Shown here one piece after another: positions 33,388-44,100 of a DNA stretch of 64,000 nucleotides. The DNA is from Mimosa pudica (taxonomy: Eukaryota > Streptophyta > Magnoliopsida > Fabales > Fabaceae): the NCBI GenBank assembly GCA_029929735.1, contig JAKELP010000009.1, positions 818,501 to 882,500 on the forward strand. The letters are read 5' to 3'. The notes under the pieces are model-generated. The model was not told the origin of the DNA. It saw nothing but the letters and a program-made list of their open reading frames with translations, and did not search any database. A program made the translations under genes and the position numbers. The stretch's first letter is position 1. Each line of letters starts with the position of its first letter.

Positions 33388-33945
33388 TCGGGTGAGGATT
33401 CTCTCATAATCCTCCATCTCATCATCCGTCATAATCACCTCCATATAACTTATTGAGATTCATTTAAGAGCTCATAATACACTTGTAACATTAAAAATAA
33501 AAAAATCGTATTATAATATAAAATAAATGAAGTAATTTTAATTTTTTATTTTTGAACACTTTTTAGCATAAAAAATTCAACTATCTGGATATATTTCATT
33601 TCAATAGAAAGATTTATCAGAGATACAGACTTATCCAGTTAACTGTAAAATAAATTTTACAGTTAACTGGATAAGTCTATATCTCTCATAGATTCTTCTA
33701 TTGAAATGATATAGGTCCAGATAGTTGAAATTAATAGGTCCAAATAGTTGAAATTTTTTATGCTAAAAATTTTTCAAAATTTAAAAAAATTAAAATTACT
33801 TCATTTATTTTATATTAATAATACAATTTTTTTATTTTTAATGTTACAAGTGTTAAATTATGAGCTTTTAAATAAATTTCAATGAGCAAAATTGAGGTGA
33901 TTATGAGGGATGAGGAGGGGGGATTCTGAGAGAATCCCGACCCGA
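33388..33945. mobile_element. Foldback (palindromic) MITE, about 555 bp
   Basis: The whole element folds on itself: TCGGGTGAGGATTCTCTC at the left against GAGAGAATCCCGACCCGA at the right, with the arms meeting at about 33658 (GTTAACTGTAAAATAAATTTTACAGTTAAC-type centre, 33636-33665). No target duplication was resolved, so the superfamily is open. Confidence 0.78.
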
Positions 33946-34558
33946 TTGATTCGGTCCCTAAACTATATATAACCCGACATACATGACCTGACACACGACT
34001 CAGTTTCAAAACTTTTGACCTGCTTGTGACTCAGTTACTCGACTTTTTAACTTTAGATATTATTATCCTTTGCCCAATATATGTGTGTGTCATCAACGTG
34101 GCAATTATTATTTCCAACTCAGCTCCAACTGGATTTGTTGTTTTTTTTATGTCTAGGCTTTGTGATGCTAGGTGGGAAAATAGAGTAAGATGTGTAAAAG
34201 CTGAGAGCAGATACGTGGCAAAGAGTAATAAGGTTGAAAATTTATGAAAGGGATCGAAATCAAATTCCTAAAAAGAAGTACGTGGAAGACAACTATTTGG
34301 TGTTCGGCGGTAAAAAATCTAACAAACTAGTCTATAATAAGTAAGGAAGATTTTAATCATCATGCATTTTTTTTTCAAGTAAGCAGGAGTTTCCCCATGT
34401 GGCTTTCACAGATGGCTGTGATTTGTGAATGTTAAAATCATCCCTATTGGACAATTGTGCCAGTTGAGCCATCGGGATTCGGAATTGATCTCACTCCGCA
34501 CTATTGTGAAAAGAGATGAAATTGGAGTTTAATGATTAGGAGAAAGTTCTCAACATCA
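33946..34558. other. Spacer
   Basis: No gene is recognised. A segment near 34440-34480 (GCCAGTTGAGCCATCGGG) faintly resembles an antisense tRNA-type SINE promoter, but no element boundary is visible. Confidence 0.35.
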
Positions 34559-35340
34559 TTTTAATTAGGATTAAAGGTCAATTTGGCCACCAAATAATTT
34601 CCAATGTATTAATTTGGCCTATAACTAATTTTCGGTCTCAATCTAGCCTATAAACAATATAAAAGGCTCATTTTGGCCACTACTCTACTGGAAAATAATA
34701 AAATACCGAGACCTATTTAATATAATTTTTAAAGATATGAATCCCACTTTTAAAAATAAAAAATAATCACTCCTACCCCACCCTCTCTCCTCCCTCCTTC
34801 ACCCACCTTCACCCAGCACACTCCTCTCTCTCTCCAAACCTCACCCACCGAGGTTTCATCAACATGTACGACCAGTCCACCGCACTAATGTTACCATTAA
34901 TGAAATCCACACATGCCCTCCCTCTCTTTACTGTTGTTGTTGGTTTCTCATATTCTGTTCAATTCCACTACTCTTATTCATCACCTCCATCGTCAACTAA
35001 CTTATGCCGATTCCTACAATTAATGTACAGACTAAATAAGAAGGGAGAAAGAAAAGAGGAGGAGGAGGACATTTAGTCATATTAAGGCTCAACTAAACCT
35101 CATAATACACATAAACATACAGAGTGAGACCCGCCAATTAAAAGATGTGTCCAATGCCATTATAGAATCTGTGCTCCTTCCCCACTCTCCATCTTACTTT
35201 CTTTATTTCACTTCTCCTCCTAACTGGCGTCGTCTTCTTCCATGGGCCCCGCCATCTCCTCTCCTCTCCTCTCCACCATTATTATATCATCTATATATGC
35301 GAATGAATGAATTTACTTGGAGCTAGCCCCCCAAAAAGAG

Positions 35341-35496
35341 ATGGCAAAATCTGAATCTATAGACTCCAATAAGTTGCAGCAACAGGAGCCAGCTGCACCT
35401 GTTGATGAAACCTCTCGGTGGGTGAGGTTGGGAGAGAGAGAGAGGAGCGTGGTGGGTGAAGGTTGGGAGAGAGAGGAGAGAGGGGTGGGGTAGGGG
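35341..35496 (+). pseudogene. Captured 5' end of an unidentified host gene inside the MULE
   Basis: An AGAGATGGCAAAATC context with a plausible leader (35170-35340, including TATATATGCG) starts an ORF MAKSESIDSNKLQQQEPAA. After about 24 codons it enters the MULE inverted repeat and stops at TAG. I do not recognise the source gene. The abrupt junction with the arm at about 35412 fits capture of a promoter-plus-start fragment. Confidence 0.45.
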
Positions 35497-35635
35497 CGGG
35501 TGATTATTTTTTATTTTTAAAAGGTGGGACCCACATCTTTAAAAATTATATTAAATAGGTCTCAAGGGTATTTTTGTATTTTCCAGTACACTACAAGAAT
35601 TTACATGCCTAGTCGCACCATAAATTTGCATATAG

Positions 35636-37690
35636 TCACTCCCATGGGAGAGACAAATGTCAGTGGTCGCACCAACCTCACCCGCGACCTAATCGTGTGA
35701 AACAAGGGTGATAGTCGCGACTCATTTAGGTGCGACGACATGAACTTGAACCGCGACAAGGAGAATGGGGAAAGAGAAAACGCAGATCATGTTGTCTCTA
35801 CCTAGGGCGAAACAATGATTTATTAAAATATATCTTTTTGTCTCTCCCAGGGTAGAGACAAGAATAATATATTTTAATAAACTTTTGTCTCGTCCAGGGG
35901 AGAGACAAAAGAATATATTAACATATTACTTTGTCACTCCCATGGGCGAGACAACCATTCATTTAATTTAAAAAAAAACACCTCCAGATTGAATGACAGT
36001 GCAGAGAGCTGTGCGAGCATTGAGGAGTGAGAGACATATATTCTTCTGAAAACACCCAGTGACATCGCAATGACAAAGTAAAGTGAAGGTGTGCAAAAAG
36101 ACTTGAGAGGAGCAGAGAGACAGAATGAATGGAAATAACAATTGAAAAGCTACATATTCTTCTGCAGACGTGTGAGAGTAGAGACGCAGAATGAATGACA
36201 AAACAAGCATGAGATATACAGACCAAAAGCAAGCATGAGAATGAATAGTAATTAACAAGGTAGATATATAAATTAAATATGATGTAATGACAAATTAAAT
36301 ATACTTAAAAAAACAAACAAATTATGACTCACAAATGAATGTAGAAATTTGATGTCCAAAGTTGAGTAGTGGCCTGCAATAAGGAAAAAATAAGATCAAA
36401 ATAGTATAATAGAAATGAATGGAGAGCAAAATTTAAGCATAACAATGAAAGAGATGAAGAAGAAATGAAGTAAGAGGTAGATTAGTTTGGTGATTGTGGG
36501 AGTATATATAAATCCAAAAGTTCAAAATGTCCGCCAAATCGATGGTTTTCAAAAATTCATATGTTGTCTCGCCTAGAGGTGAGACAACATATAAAGTAAA
36601 ATAAAAAAATATTTTTACTTGTCTCTCCCAGGGGGGAGAGACAACATACATTTCAATATAAAAAGTTTTATGGGTTGTCGGCTACGTCAGTGATATAAAA
36701 AATATATATTACTTTGTCTCGCCCTGAGAAGAAACAAAAGAATATATAAAAATGTATTCTTTTGTCTCTCCCGAGGGCGAGACAATGTTTCATTAAAATA
36801 TATTATTTTGTCCCTCCCTTGGGCGAAATAACATAAATTATAATATAAAATAGGAGAGAGACGAAGTAATGTATTTTAATGGATCATTGTCTCGCCCTGG
36901 GGAGAGACAAAATAATATATTATAGTATATTTTTTTGTCTTTATAATATATTATTTTGTCTCTCCCCTGGGCGAGACAACATAAAATGTTTTCATATTAC
37001 AGTGCACGTTGTCTTTCCCATGGGCGAGACAACATATTATAACAGTTTTTTAAGAAACGTTATACTCTGCAATTTATACTGTCATTGGTGCTACAGAAAA
37101 ATGTTGTCCCACCACATGCCGCCACTGCATGTAAGGTAATAAGAATAATTTAATTTATAAATATTAAAAATATCTTGTCTCTCCCATGGGTGAGACAACA
37201 TCATTATTTTTATATTATATTCTATGTTGTCTCTCCCCTAGGCGATACAACATAAAAATATCTTGCTCTGCTTTTCACAACGAAACCAACAAAAGGCAAG
37301 CCAACATATTTGATTTAAATGTGTTGTCTCAAGAAGAGGAGGAGCAGGGGTTAGGAAACCTCAGTCAAGTGCATCATGCTTCTGGAGAAGAAATTACATT
37401 GCGTAATGATGATTATGATATTGATTTGAATTCAAAGCCATATTTAGGCTTCTATGATGGTCCTGAATATGATAAATGGGATGAAAGGCAAAAACAATTT
37501 TTCTGGAATTTTCAGAAACTCTATTTTCCAGAACTTTTTCGATATCCTCCTTCTTCTTAGAACCATCTATTTTCTTCCATTCTAAATAACAAAAATTAAA
37601 AAAAAATATTTATTCATTGTCGCTCCCGTAGCCGAGACAAGGGAGTTTTGTCTTGGAATGAACTTTGTCTCACCCCCAGGCGTGACAGTA
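35636..37690. repeat. Dispersed palindromic motif array inside the CACTA element
   Basis: Copies lie near 35640, 35790, 35838, 35886, 35930, 36563, 36619, 36713, 36761, 36809, 36886, 36955, 37009, 37174, 37227, 37616 and 37664. Each is about 24 bp and near-symmetric: TTGTCTC, a C-run, a G-run, then GAGACAA. CACTA elements have subterminal repeats that bind their TnpA-type protein; here the motif is spread through most of the element. Confidence 0.82.
37186..37560 (+). CDS. Unidentified ORF inside the CACTA element
   Basis: About 124 codons; the first 40 run through the palindromic repeats and are probably not coding. From about 37276 the sequence looks protein-like and acidic: FDLNVL, then EEEEQGLGN, DYDIDLNSKPYLGFYDGPEY and an aromatic end (FFWNFQKLYFPELFRYPP). 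I do not recognise the family. It may be a captured host exon or a remnant of an element gene. No partner ORF is present. Confidence 0.4.
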   Translation: MGETTSLFLYYILCCLSPRRYNIKISCSAFHNETNKRQANIFDLNVLSQEEEEQGLGNLSQVHHASGEEITLRNDDYDIDLNSKPYLGFYDGPEYDKWDERQKQFFWNFQKLYFPELFRYPPSS

Positions 37691-37932
37691 TTAGTGACAT
37701 GGTAAAAAATAAATAGAAAAAAGCTTAGGTCTGTTGCGTGTTGCTTTTCCGCGACATGGGAGCCGCGACTAGCCATGCAATTTCTTGTAGTGGTAGAGTA
37801 GTGGTCAAAATGAGCCTTTTATATTGTTTATAGGCCAGATTGAGACCGAAAATTGTTTATAGGCCAAATTGATACATTAGAAATTGTTTGGTGGCCAAAT
37901 TGACCTTTAACCCTTTTAATTACATTCTACTA

Positions 37933-38201
37933 CTCCGTCCCTCCGGTCCTAATTATAAGTCATCAACTACCTATTTCTCACATACCAAGGAATGGTAGTT
38001 TGGTCTTAAAATTCATGTTTACTTTTCCACTTTTTCCAAATTCACCCTTCATTAAATGATGTGTTTCACATTTTCAATTTTGAATATTCATTAATGACAG
38101 GGGTAAAGTGGGAAAAAAACATTTAATGTGACAGTTAATGACTTATATTAAGGACAAAAAATTAGAGGTAGTTGGCGACTTATAATAAGGACCGGAGGGA
38201 G
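37933..38201 (+). mobile_element. Stowaway-like MITE, family C
   Basis: 269 bp; CTCCGTCCCTCCGGTCCTAA at the left and ...AAGGACCGGAGGGAG at the right, flanked by TA. The left terminus has a five-base insertion compared with the right. The interior differs from families A and B. Confidence 0.82.
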
Positions 38202-40472
38202 TAGTAGGCATCGCTGGAAGGAAGGAATGAAGGTGTAGAAGATAAGCTTTTCTTTTTAGGCTGTGCAACCTGCAACGTCCATATTCTCCACTGGACGTGA
38301 GTTGGAATTCAAAAGAGCAAAAGAATATTCACTTGGACGTGAGTTGGGACGTGAGTTGGAAGAAATGTTTGCCATGTGGATAACTCATAATTGACCAAAG
38401 GATAATTATATAAAATGTCAAAAATATTATATAAAAAAAATGTCAAAAAGATAAGAGACCGAGTTACAAGCTAGGCAAAAAGCTCAGCTACTTCAGGACT
38501 AAGGCATAAGTGAGTTTAATAGTTCAAGGACTAAAACAAATTAATTTTTGCAATGATATATATACATATATAATGTGCATTTATATATAATTATATATAA
38601 ACTTTAATTATGTATGAGAGACTTCTCTTATAAGCGCCTAGATTTTTTGTCTACATAATTAAAGTTTATATATAATTCTTTGTCTTTGTTTAGAAAATTA
38701 TAAGGAGTTTATTTGAATAATAAAATTAACTAGATATGTTAATCATATCTTTTTTTATCAGAAATATGTTAATCATATCTTCTAGATAAATCCCTAGGAT
38801 GAAAAAAATAAAAATAGTAAGATATAATAAAATTCAATAATAAAAATATCATATTTATTATCACAAGATCAGATTCTCCAACAACATTTCATATCTTCAA
38901 TTCCCGGGATGTTTTTACTCAATATTTTATTATTATCATATTATCATCATCATCATCATCATTATTATTATTATTATTATTATTTTTACTATTATTGTTA
39001 TTATAATTTTTAGGCAATCATAGTCAGGTTACAAAAGTAATGTACAAAATTCGCCGCCCATTTGTGTATGTCAACAGTTTTTTCCTTGCCATCGGATGCC
39101 AGGAGTTATGTATACAGCCTTAGTGTACAATTATACATAATTTACTTTCTTTTATGTCAATATCAAGTAACTTTTTTTTTAACTAAATATCAAGTGACTA
39201 GCCTTCACCAAGGAGGGGTGAAAGGTGTAAAAATGTCCACCAACACTATGGAGTTTTTTTTTACCAAAAATAGTCTATGTAGTTATCAAAATGGGTCTAA
39301 AAAGTAAAGTGCATAGTGCCACTACAAGAGGTTTATGAAATTTATGAAAACAAAAGGTGCAAAAATACCTAAGAAGTTTAGTGCATAGTGACACTACAAG
39401 AAAAAGTCTCAAAATTGTGCATAAAATGTGAAGGAAGGCACGACAGACATGAGTCGCAATTTTCCATTACGCCATGTAAACGTGTGAGATGAAGACATGA
39501 CGCGGTTCCAGAAAATAGCAACATATATATAGCATAAAATCCGTTACATTTTCACTTAATGAAAAAAATAAATAATGTCGCGCCATAGTGACGTAATATA
39601 GCTGATATTTTTTTTAAAAAAACATCACGTGGCTCATATCACACCAACTTATGCGACATAAGTGCCCAGAAATTTTTTAAACTAACTATTATTTTTTGAG
39701 ACACATATATTATTGGTTATAATGGAGAAAGATCAGAGTAGAAGTTTATTGAATTAGAAAGAGTAGAAAGATAGAATAATAAAGAAACAAATATTAGATG
39801 AAGGAATAATATACTTAGACTTATAGTATTTAAACAAATATGTACCATAACGGTAATAAATAGTGCGGGATAGAAATTATATTGTTAAAACAAATAACCT
39901 GCAAAAAAATAAATAAAAGACAATTAGTTATAAGGGAATGATGAAGAATGAAAGTGGAGAGATAGAAAAGAAGAAAGTGGAGAGGGAGGACAAAGTAAGG
40001 TTGGAAGCGGGGGATTTTATGAGAATAAGTGAAATTTATATAGATGATTCTCATGTCGCGTGACATTGTTTTTTTTATATTATATTGAAAACGAGGCTAT
40101 ATTATAACATTTCACTCCACTCGGTGTGTCGGTGTGACATGTGTTTTCAATTAAAAAAAACTTCATTATGTCAAATTTTATATTTAAACTTGAATTTAAT
40201 TATTGAATTATCTGTCTGTCCAGAGACTATAATGTTGTTATAATTGTTTCGTATTGTTTTTATTTCTTTGTTCAGAAAATTCTAAGGGTCTTTTTTTGGA
40301 TATTGATCATATTCTGTTAGCTACTAATACAAGACTTCTTAGTAAAATCACCAAGATAAAAAGTTTATAAGAGAAAATATAATTAAATAACTAATTATAC
40401 TATTTATTATGACAAGATCAGGTTCTCCAACAACATCATATCTTCCAGAGATTTTTTGTACTAAATATTTTA

Positions 40473-40510
<38 letters not shown>

Positions 40511-41110
40511 TGTTGGTCTATCAGAGTTTGCTCACACCATTAATCTACATAGTTTACTGCGGGAGAGGACCTCTCTATTTCTCCTCTCTTCATTTCCCTC
40601 AAAAACATTATTTTTAGGGTTATATTATTTTTGTTTGATTTCATCATTAGATTCAACCTAATATTTGTGACATTTTGATATCTTATAAAAAAAACGTTAT
40701 GTTTTCAATTTTATATGATCTTTCAAAGATTTATTACTTAAAATTCTGTATTTATTTTAAAGTTAAATCATTGAATCGTTGGAATATCATATAAAATTGA
40801 AAACTTGAATAATTTTTTATAAGAGATTCAAATATCACTAATTTTATATAGAATTTAATCGTTAGATTAAACAAAATAAAATTTGACCACAACAATAATT
40901 TTGTCGATGGAAAAGGAGAGAAATTGAGAGATAGGAAATGGAGAGACCCCTTACCCATTCACTACCCATGTGTATGTCATAAGGACTCAAAAGTTAGGTT
41001 TACGTCATTAATATACCAAGGTGAAGGTATAAAAATACTATGATAAATTAATAAATGTGTATCTGGCACCATATTAATGGAAAAATAATTTTCCATGTGT
41101 TTATATTTAG
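38202..41110. other. AT-rich spacer with a local duplication and CACTA-like ends
   Basis: No gene. About 38690-39000 and 40265-40510 share sequence (CAAGATCAG/CAGGTTCTCCAACAACAT, CATATCTTC) and both end in ATT/TTA microsatellites (38950-38985, 40475-40510). CACTACAAGAG at 39320 and CACTACAAGAAAAAG at 39392 look like CACTA left ends, both preceded by GTGCATAGTG; no matching right end was found. Sequence from about 40200 also resembles 49905-49985 upstream of the second ADC gene. Confidence 0.5.
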
Positions 41111-41434
41111 CACTCCGATCCCTCTATCCTAAAATATAAGTTTCAAATAAGTACTTTGTTTTATTAAAAAAACTACTAGAACTATTTAGTTAAAATCATA
41201 TCATTAATTATGTGCAGAGTCTAATTTGTTTTTCATCTTTACCCTTACTATTTAAGATAAAAGATAATGACAAAGAAAAGATAATAAAGATGAAATATAA
41301 TGTATATAGAAAAGATAAAAAAATTGGTAAAATTGAGGAAAATGCAATATGCACTTTAAACAAACCATAAAATAAAACTTATATTTTGAAACAAACTCAT
41401 TTGTAAATATAAATGTTAGCTAGGACAGAGGGAG
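41111..41434. mobile_element. MITE upstream of ADC copy 1
   Basis: Diverged Stowaway-like ends (CTCCGATCCCTCTATCCTAA and ...GCTAGGACAGAGGGAG) with paired inner segments AAAATATAAGTTTCAAA / TTTGAAACAAACTC-type. The right end is shared with the upstream region of ADC copy 2 (about 50015-50060), so it predates the duplication. Confidence 0.65.
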
Positions 41435-41639
41435 TAACATTCCTTAACCAAGTCTCTATATATCAAGTAAGTTGGCTTCACCAATATAATTATGTTATTC
41501 TTATAACTTCTAACAACTTAAAATTTTTTTAATTTGTTTTTATATTAAATATAAGATCATGTAAAAGTTATATATGATTATTTTCCTAACCTTAGCGTCA
41601 TTCCATTATTTTTATTTTTAATAAAGAGAAGAGAGTAAT

Positions 41640-41893
41640 AATCATTTATAAAGCTTTCAATATCATTAGTCTGCTACTTAATTACCACATGCAAAACTCC
41701 TCCATCAACTTCCATCAACTTTTCAACACACGAGTAGGTAAAAATCAACTTCTCTATTCATCCATGAACCTGCAAATCTCCAATACTATTTATACTTCCA
41801 CACTAGCTAGAACGATCTTCATCCCATATTTCTCCATTAATTTCTTCCATTTTCCCTGCAAATATTTCATAGTTCTTCTATCTCTTCGTAGTG
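41640..41893 (+). promoter_or_regulatory. Promoter and leader of ADC copy 1
   Basis: TATA-like CTATTTATA at 41786-41794, leader of about 75 bases without an upstream ATG. At 41729-41734 the sequence is CACGAG, where copy 2 and the orphan leader have the G-box core CACGTG. The leader is about 67 bases shorter than that of copy 2. Confidence 0.65.
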
Positions 41894-43939
41894 ATGAAGA
41901 CCATGCCTCATTCCTTTAATGCTTTAGCTTCCCCACTCGGCTTCCCTCCCTCCACTAAGGTTGATCCTCTTCCTCCAGCCTCCGAGAATTCATGGACAAC
42001 CTCAATGTCCGCCTCCCTCTATAAGATTGATAAGTGGGGCCCTCCTTACTTTGCGGTCAATTCCTCTGGTAACATATCAATCCTTCCACATGGCTCATCC
42101 ACCTTGCCACATCAAGAGATTGATTTACTCAACATTGTGAAGCATGTTACTAGTCCAAAATCTGCCGGTGGCCTTGGAATGCAACTTCCTCTCATTGTTC
42201 GACTTCCCGACATACTGAAGGACCGGGTTGACTCACTTAACTCGGCCTTCCAACATGCAATCAAGTCACATGGCTATGACTCTCATTATCAAGGCATTTA
42301 CCCTGTGAAGAGTAACCATGACCGGTTCATCGTGGAGGACATTGTGAGATTCGGTTTTTCTTCCAGGTTTGGGTTAGAGGCCGGCTCAAAGGCTGAGCTC
42401 CTCCTTGCAATGACTTCTTTGTGTGAAGCTAATCCTGAGGCCTTTCTCATTTGCAATGGCTACAAAGATTGTGAGTATATCAATCTTGCTTTGATCGCAC
42501 GAAAGCTAGCTTTCAATACTTTCATTGTTCTTGAGAAAGAAGAAGAACTTGATATCATTATTGACTTGAGCAAGAAGCTATGTGTTAAGCCTGTGATTGG
42601 TGTTCGAGCTAAATTGAGGACAAAACATTCTGGTCATTATGGTTCAACTTCAGGAGAAAAAGGCAAGTTTGGGCTCACCACAACTCAAATTTTGAATGTT
42701 GTGAGGAAGCTTGATCAAGTTGGTATGTTGGAATGCCTTCAATTGCTTCATTTCCATATTGGTTCTCAAATCCCTACAACAAAATGTGTCTCTGAGGGTG
42801 TAAAAGAGGCCACACAAATCTATTGCGAGTTATCTCGACTAGGAGCTCACATGAAAGTCCTCGACATAGGAGGTGGTCTTGGCATTGACTATGACGGTTC
42901 AAAGTCAGCTCATTCCGATATTTCCGTTGAATATACTCTTGAGGAGTATACTTCAACCGTTGTTCAAACAATCCAATATATTTGTGATCTCAAGTCCAAG
43001 AAGCACCCTATAATTTGCAGTGAAAGTGGGAGATTCATTGTATCTCATCATTCAATTTTGATATTTGAGGTTATTTCTTCTTCCACCTTGAATTATAATA
43101 ATGCACCGACTATGTCATACACAAGGCTCAAACATTTTGTTGATGGGTTATCCGAGGAAGCACGTGCTGCATACGATAACATGTGTATTGAGGCCGTTAA
43201 TGGAGAGCACGACAAGTGTATGTTTTACATGGAGCAACTAAAGCAAATGTGTATTGAACAATTCAAGCAAGGGCGTTTTAGGATTGAATATCTTGCTGAC
43301 GTGGATTGCTTATATGAGTTGGTTCATAACAACAATCATCCACAAGTACGTTCATACCATGTGAATCTCTCAGTGTTTTCCTCCATACCTGAATTTATTG
43401 GGATTAAACAGTTATTTCCTATAGTCCCAATTCATCGTCTAGATGAAGAGCCTACACAAAGAGGGATATTGTCAGATTTAACATGTGACAGTGATGGTAA
43501 GATTGACTTGTTCATAGGAGACGAGCCAAGCCTAGCGTTGCACGAAGTAATAACTAGGAAGGATGATGATGGCGAGGGAAAATATCATGTGGGGATGTTT
43601 TTGGGTGGGGCCTACGAGGAGGCAATAGGTGGGGTCCATAACTTATTTGGTGGGCCCACTGTTGTTAGAGTGGTACAGAGTGAAGGTGTGCCCCATGGGT
43701 TTGAAGTGACGCATGTGATTCCAGGGTCATCGTGCAGTGATGTTCTTGAAGTTATGAAACACAAGCCTCAAGTGATGGTTGAGAGATTGAAGCAGAGAGT
43801 GCAAGAGTTTGTGAAGGAAGAGAATAATAATGGTGACGATGGAAGTGTGGTTTCTGCTGCTTTAGAAATGGCCACTCACATAGCTCGCTGCTTCAATAAC
43901 ATCACCTATTTGGTTTTATCATCATCACCAAAGTCTTGA
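41894..43939 (+). CDS. ADC: Arginine decarboxylase, copy 1 (intronless)
   Basis: 681 codons from the ATG at 41894; the three bases before it are GTG and are not a plausible start. Biosynthetic ADC converts arginine to agmatine and CO2 with pyridoxal phosphate, the first step of the plant agmatine route to putrescine. Visible elements: the PLP Lys (K139) in YPVKS, HFHIGSQ at 287-292, the phosphate-binding DIGGGLG at 324-330, CSESGR near 375, and the catalytic Cys (C531) in LTCDSDGK of the C-terminal beta-barrel domain. Known plant ADC genes are also intronless and about 700 codons. The residues after the PLP Lys are SNHDRF, where most plant ADCs have CNQDRF. No stop or frameshift. Copy 2 lies 6.6 kb downstream in the same direction. 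Confidence 0.96.
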   Translation: MKTMPHSFNALASPLGFPPSTKVDPLPPASENSWTTSMSASLYKIDKWGPPYFAVNSSGNISILPHGSSTLPHQEIDLLNIVKHVTSPKSAGGLGMQLPLIVRLPDILKDRVDSLNSAFQHAIKSHGYDSHYQGIYPVKSNHDRFIVEDIVRFGFSSRFGLEAGSKAELLLAMTSLCEANPEAFLICNGYKDCEYINLALIARKLAFNTFIVLEKEEELDIIIDLSKKLCVKPVIGVRAKLRTKHSGHYGSTSGEKGKFGLTTTQILNVVRKLDQVGMLECLQLLHFHIGSQIPTTKCVSEGVKEATQIYCELSRLGAHMKVLDIGGGLGIDYDGSKSAHSDISVEYTLEEYTSTVVQTIQYICDLKSKKHPIICSESGRFIVSHHSILIFEVISSSTLNYNNAPTMSYTRLKHFVDGLSEEARAAYDNMCIEAVNGEHDKCMFYMEQLKQMCIEQFKQGRFRIEYLADVDCLYELVHNNNHPQVRSYHVNLSVFSSIPEFIGIKQLFPIVPIHRLDEEPTQRGILSDLTCDSDGKIDLFIGDEPSLALHEVITRKDDDGEGKYHVGMFLGGAYEEAIGGVHNLFGGPTVVRVVQSEGVPHGFEVTHVIPGSSCSDVLEVMKHKPQVMVERLKQRVQEFVKEENNNGDDGSVVSAALEMATHIARCFNNITYLVLSSSPKS

Positions 43940-44100
43940 AGTGTAATGGCTTTCATTAGAGCTCATCATGCACGAGCGAGCTTCTCCGGGCCGGGAAGAG
44001 ATATATCATATATGCACGCATATGGCTAGCAAGAATAAGAAAGAATAAAGGCTTCTATCTCACTTTTATTATATTGCAATAAATTCAGTTCATAAAATTG
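43940..44100 (+). other. ADC copy 1 3' untranslated region with conserved GC-rich segment
   Basis: GCACGAGCGAGCTTCTCCGG followed by GCCGGGAAGAG is strikingly GC-rich in an AT-rich region, can form a short CTTC.CC/GG.GAAG stem, and is conserved in copy 2 (52668-52700) with the following ATATATCATATATGCAC. AATAAA-like signals lie near 44045. Confidence 0.55.

Larger units (their letters stand above)
35589..37792. mobile_element. Non-autonomous CACTA (En/Spm) transposon, complete
   Basis: 2204 bp with perfect CACTACAAGAA ... TTCTTGTAGTG ends and the 3-bp duplication GTA (35586-35588, 37793-37795). Subterminal sequence carries CTAGTCGC/GCGACTAG inverted motifs next to both ends. The body is filled with about 16 copies of an imperfect palindrome of the form TTGTCTC..CCC-GGG..GAGACAA. 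No transposase (TnpD) domain is seen. It lies inside a MULE, so it is the younger of the two. Confidence 0.95.
34568..37913. mobile_element. Mutator-like element split by a CACTA transposon, with captured gene start
   Basis: GGATTAAAGGTCAATTTGGCC-type left end and inverted right end (...GGCCAAATTGACCTTTAACCC), with arms of about 230-300 bp and a perfect 9-bp duplication TTTTAATTA (34559-34567, 37914-37922). Without the nested CACTA it is about 1.14 kb. Between the arms lies about 480 bp of gene-like sequence (promoter, leader and start codon at 35341). Confidence 0.9.

Noticed and set aside
35968..36258. 96-codon minus-strand ORF
   Set aside because: Two overlapping frames of similar length, low-complexity Leu/Ser/His composition, inside the CACTA element.
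39320..40140. Complete CACTA transposon
   Set aside because: Two left-end-like CACTACAAGA sequences but no inverted right end found; kept only as a remark.
41891..41893. GTG as start of ADC copy 1 (same at 50573 in copy 2)
   Set aside because: Plant nuclear genes start at ATG; the ATG follows immediately.
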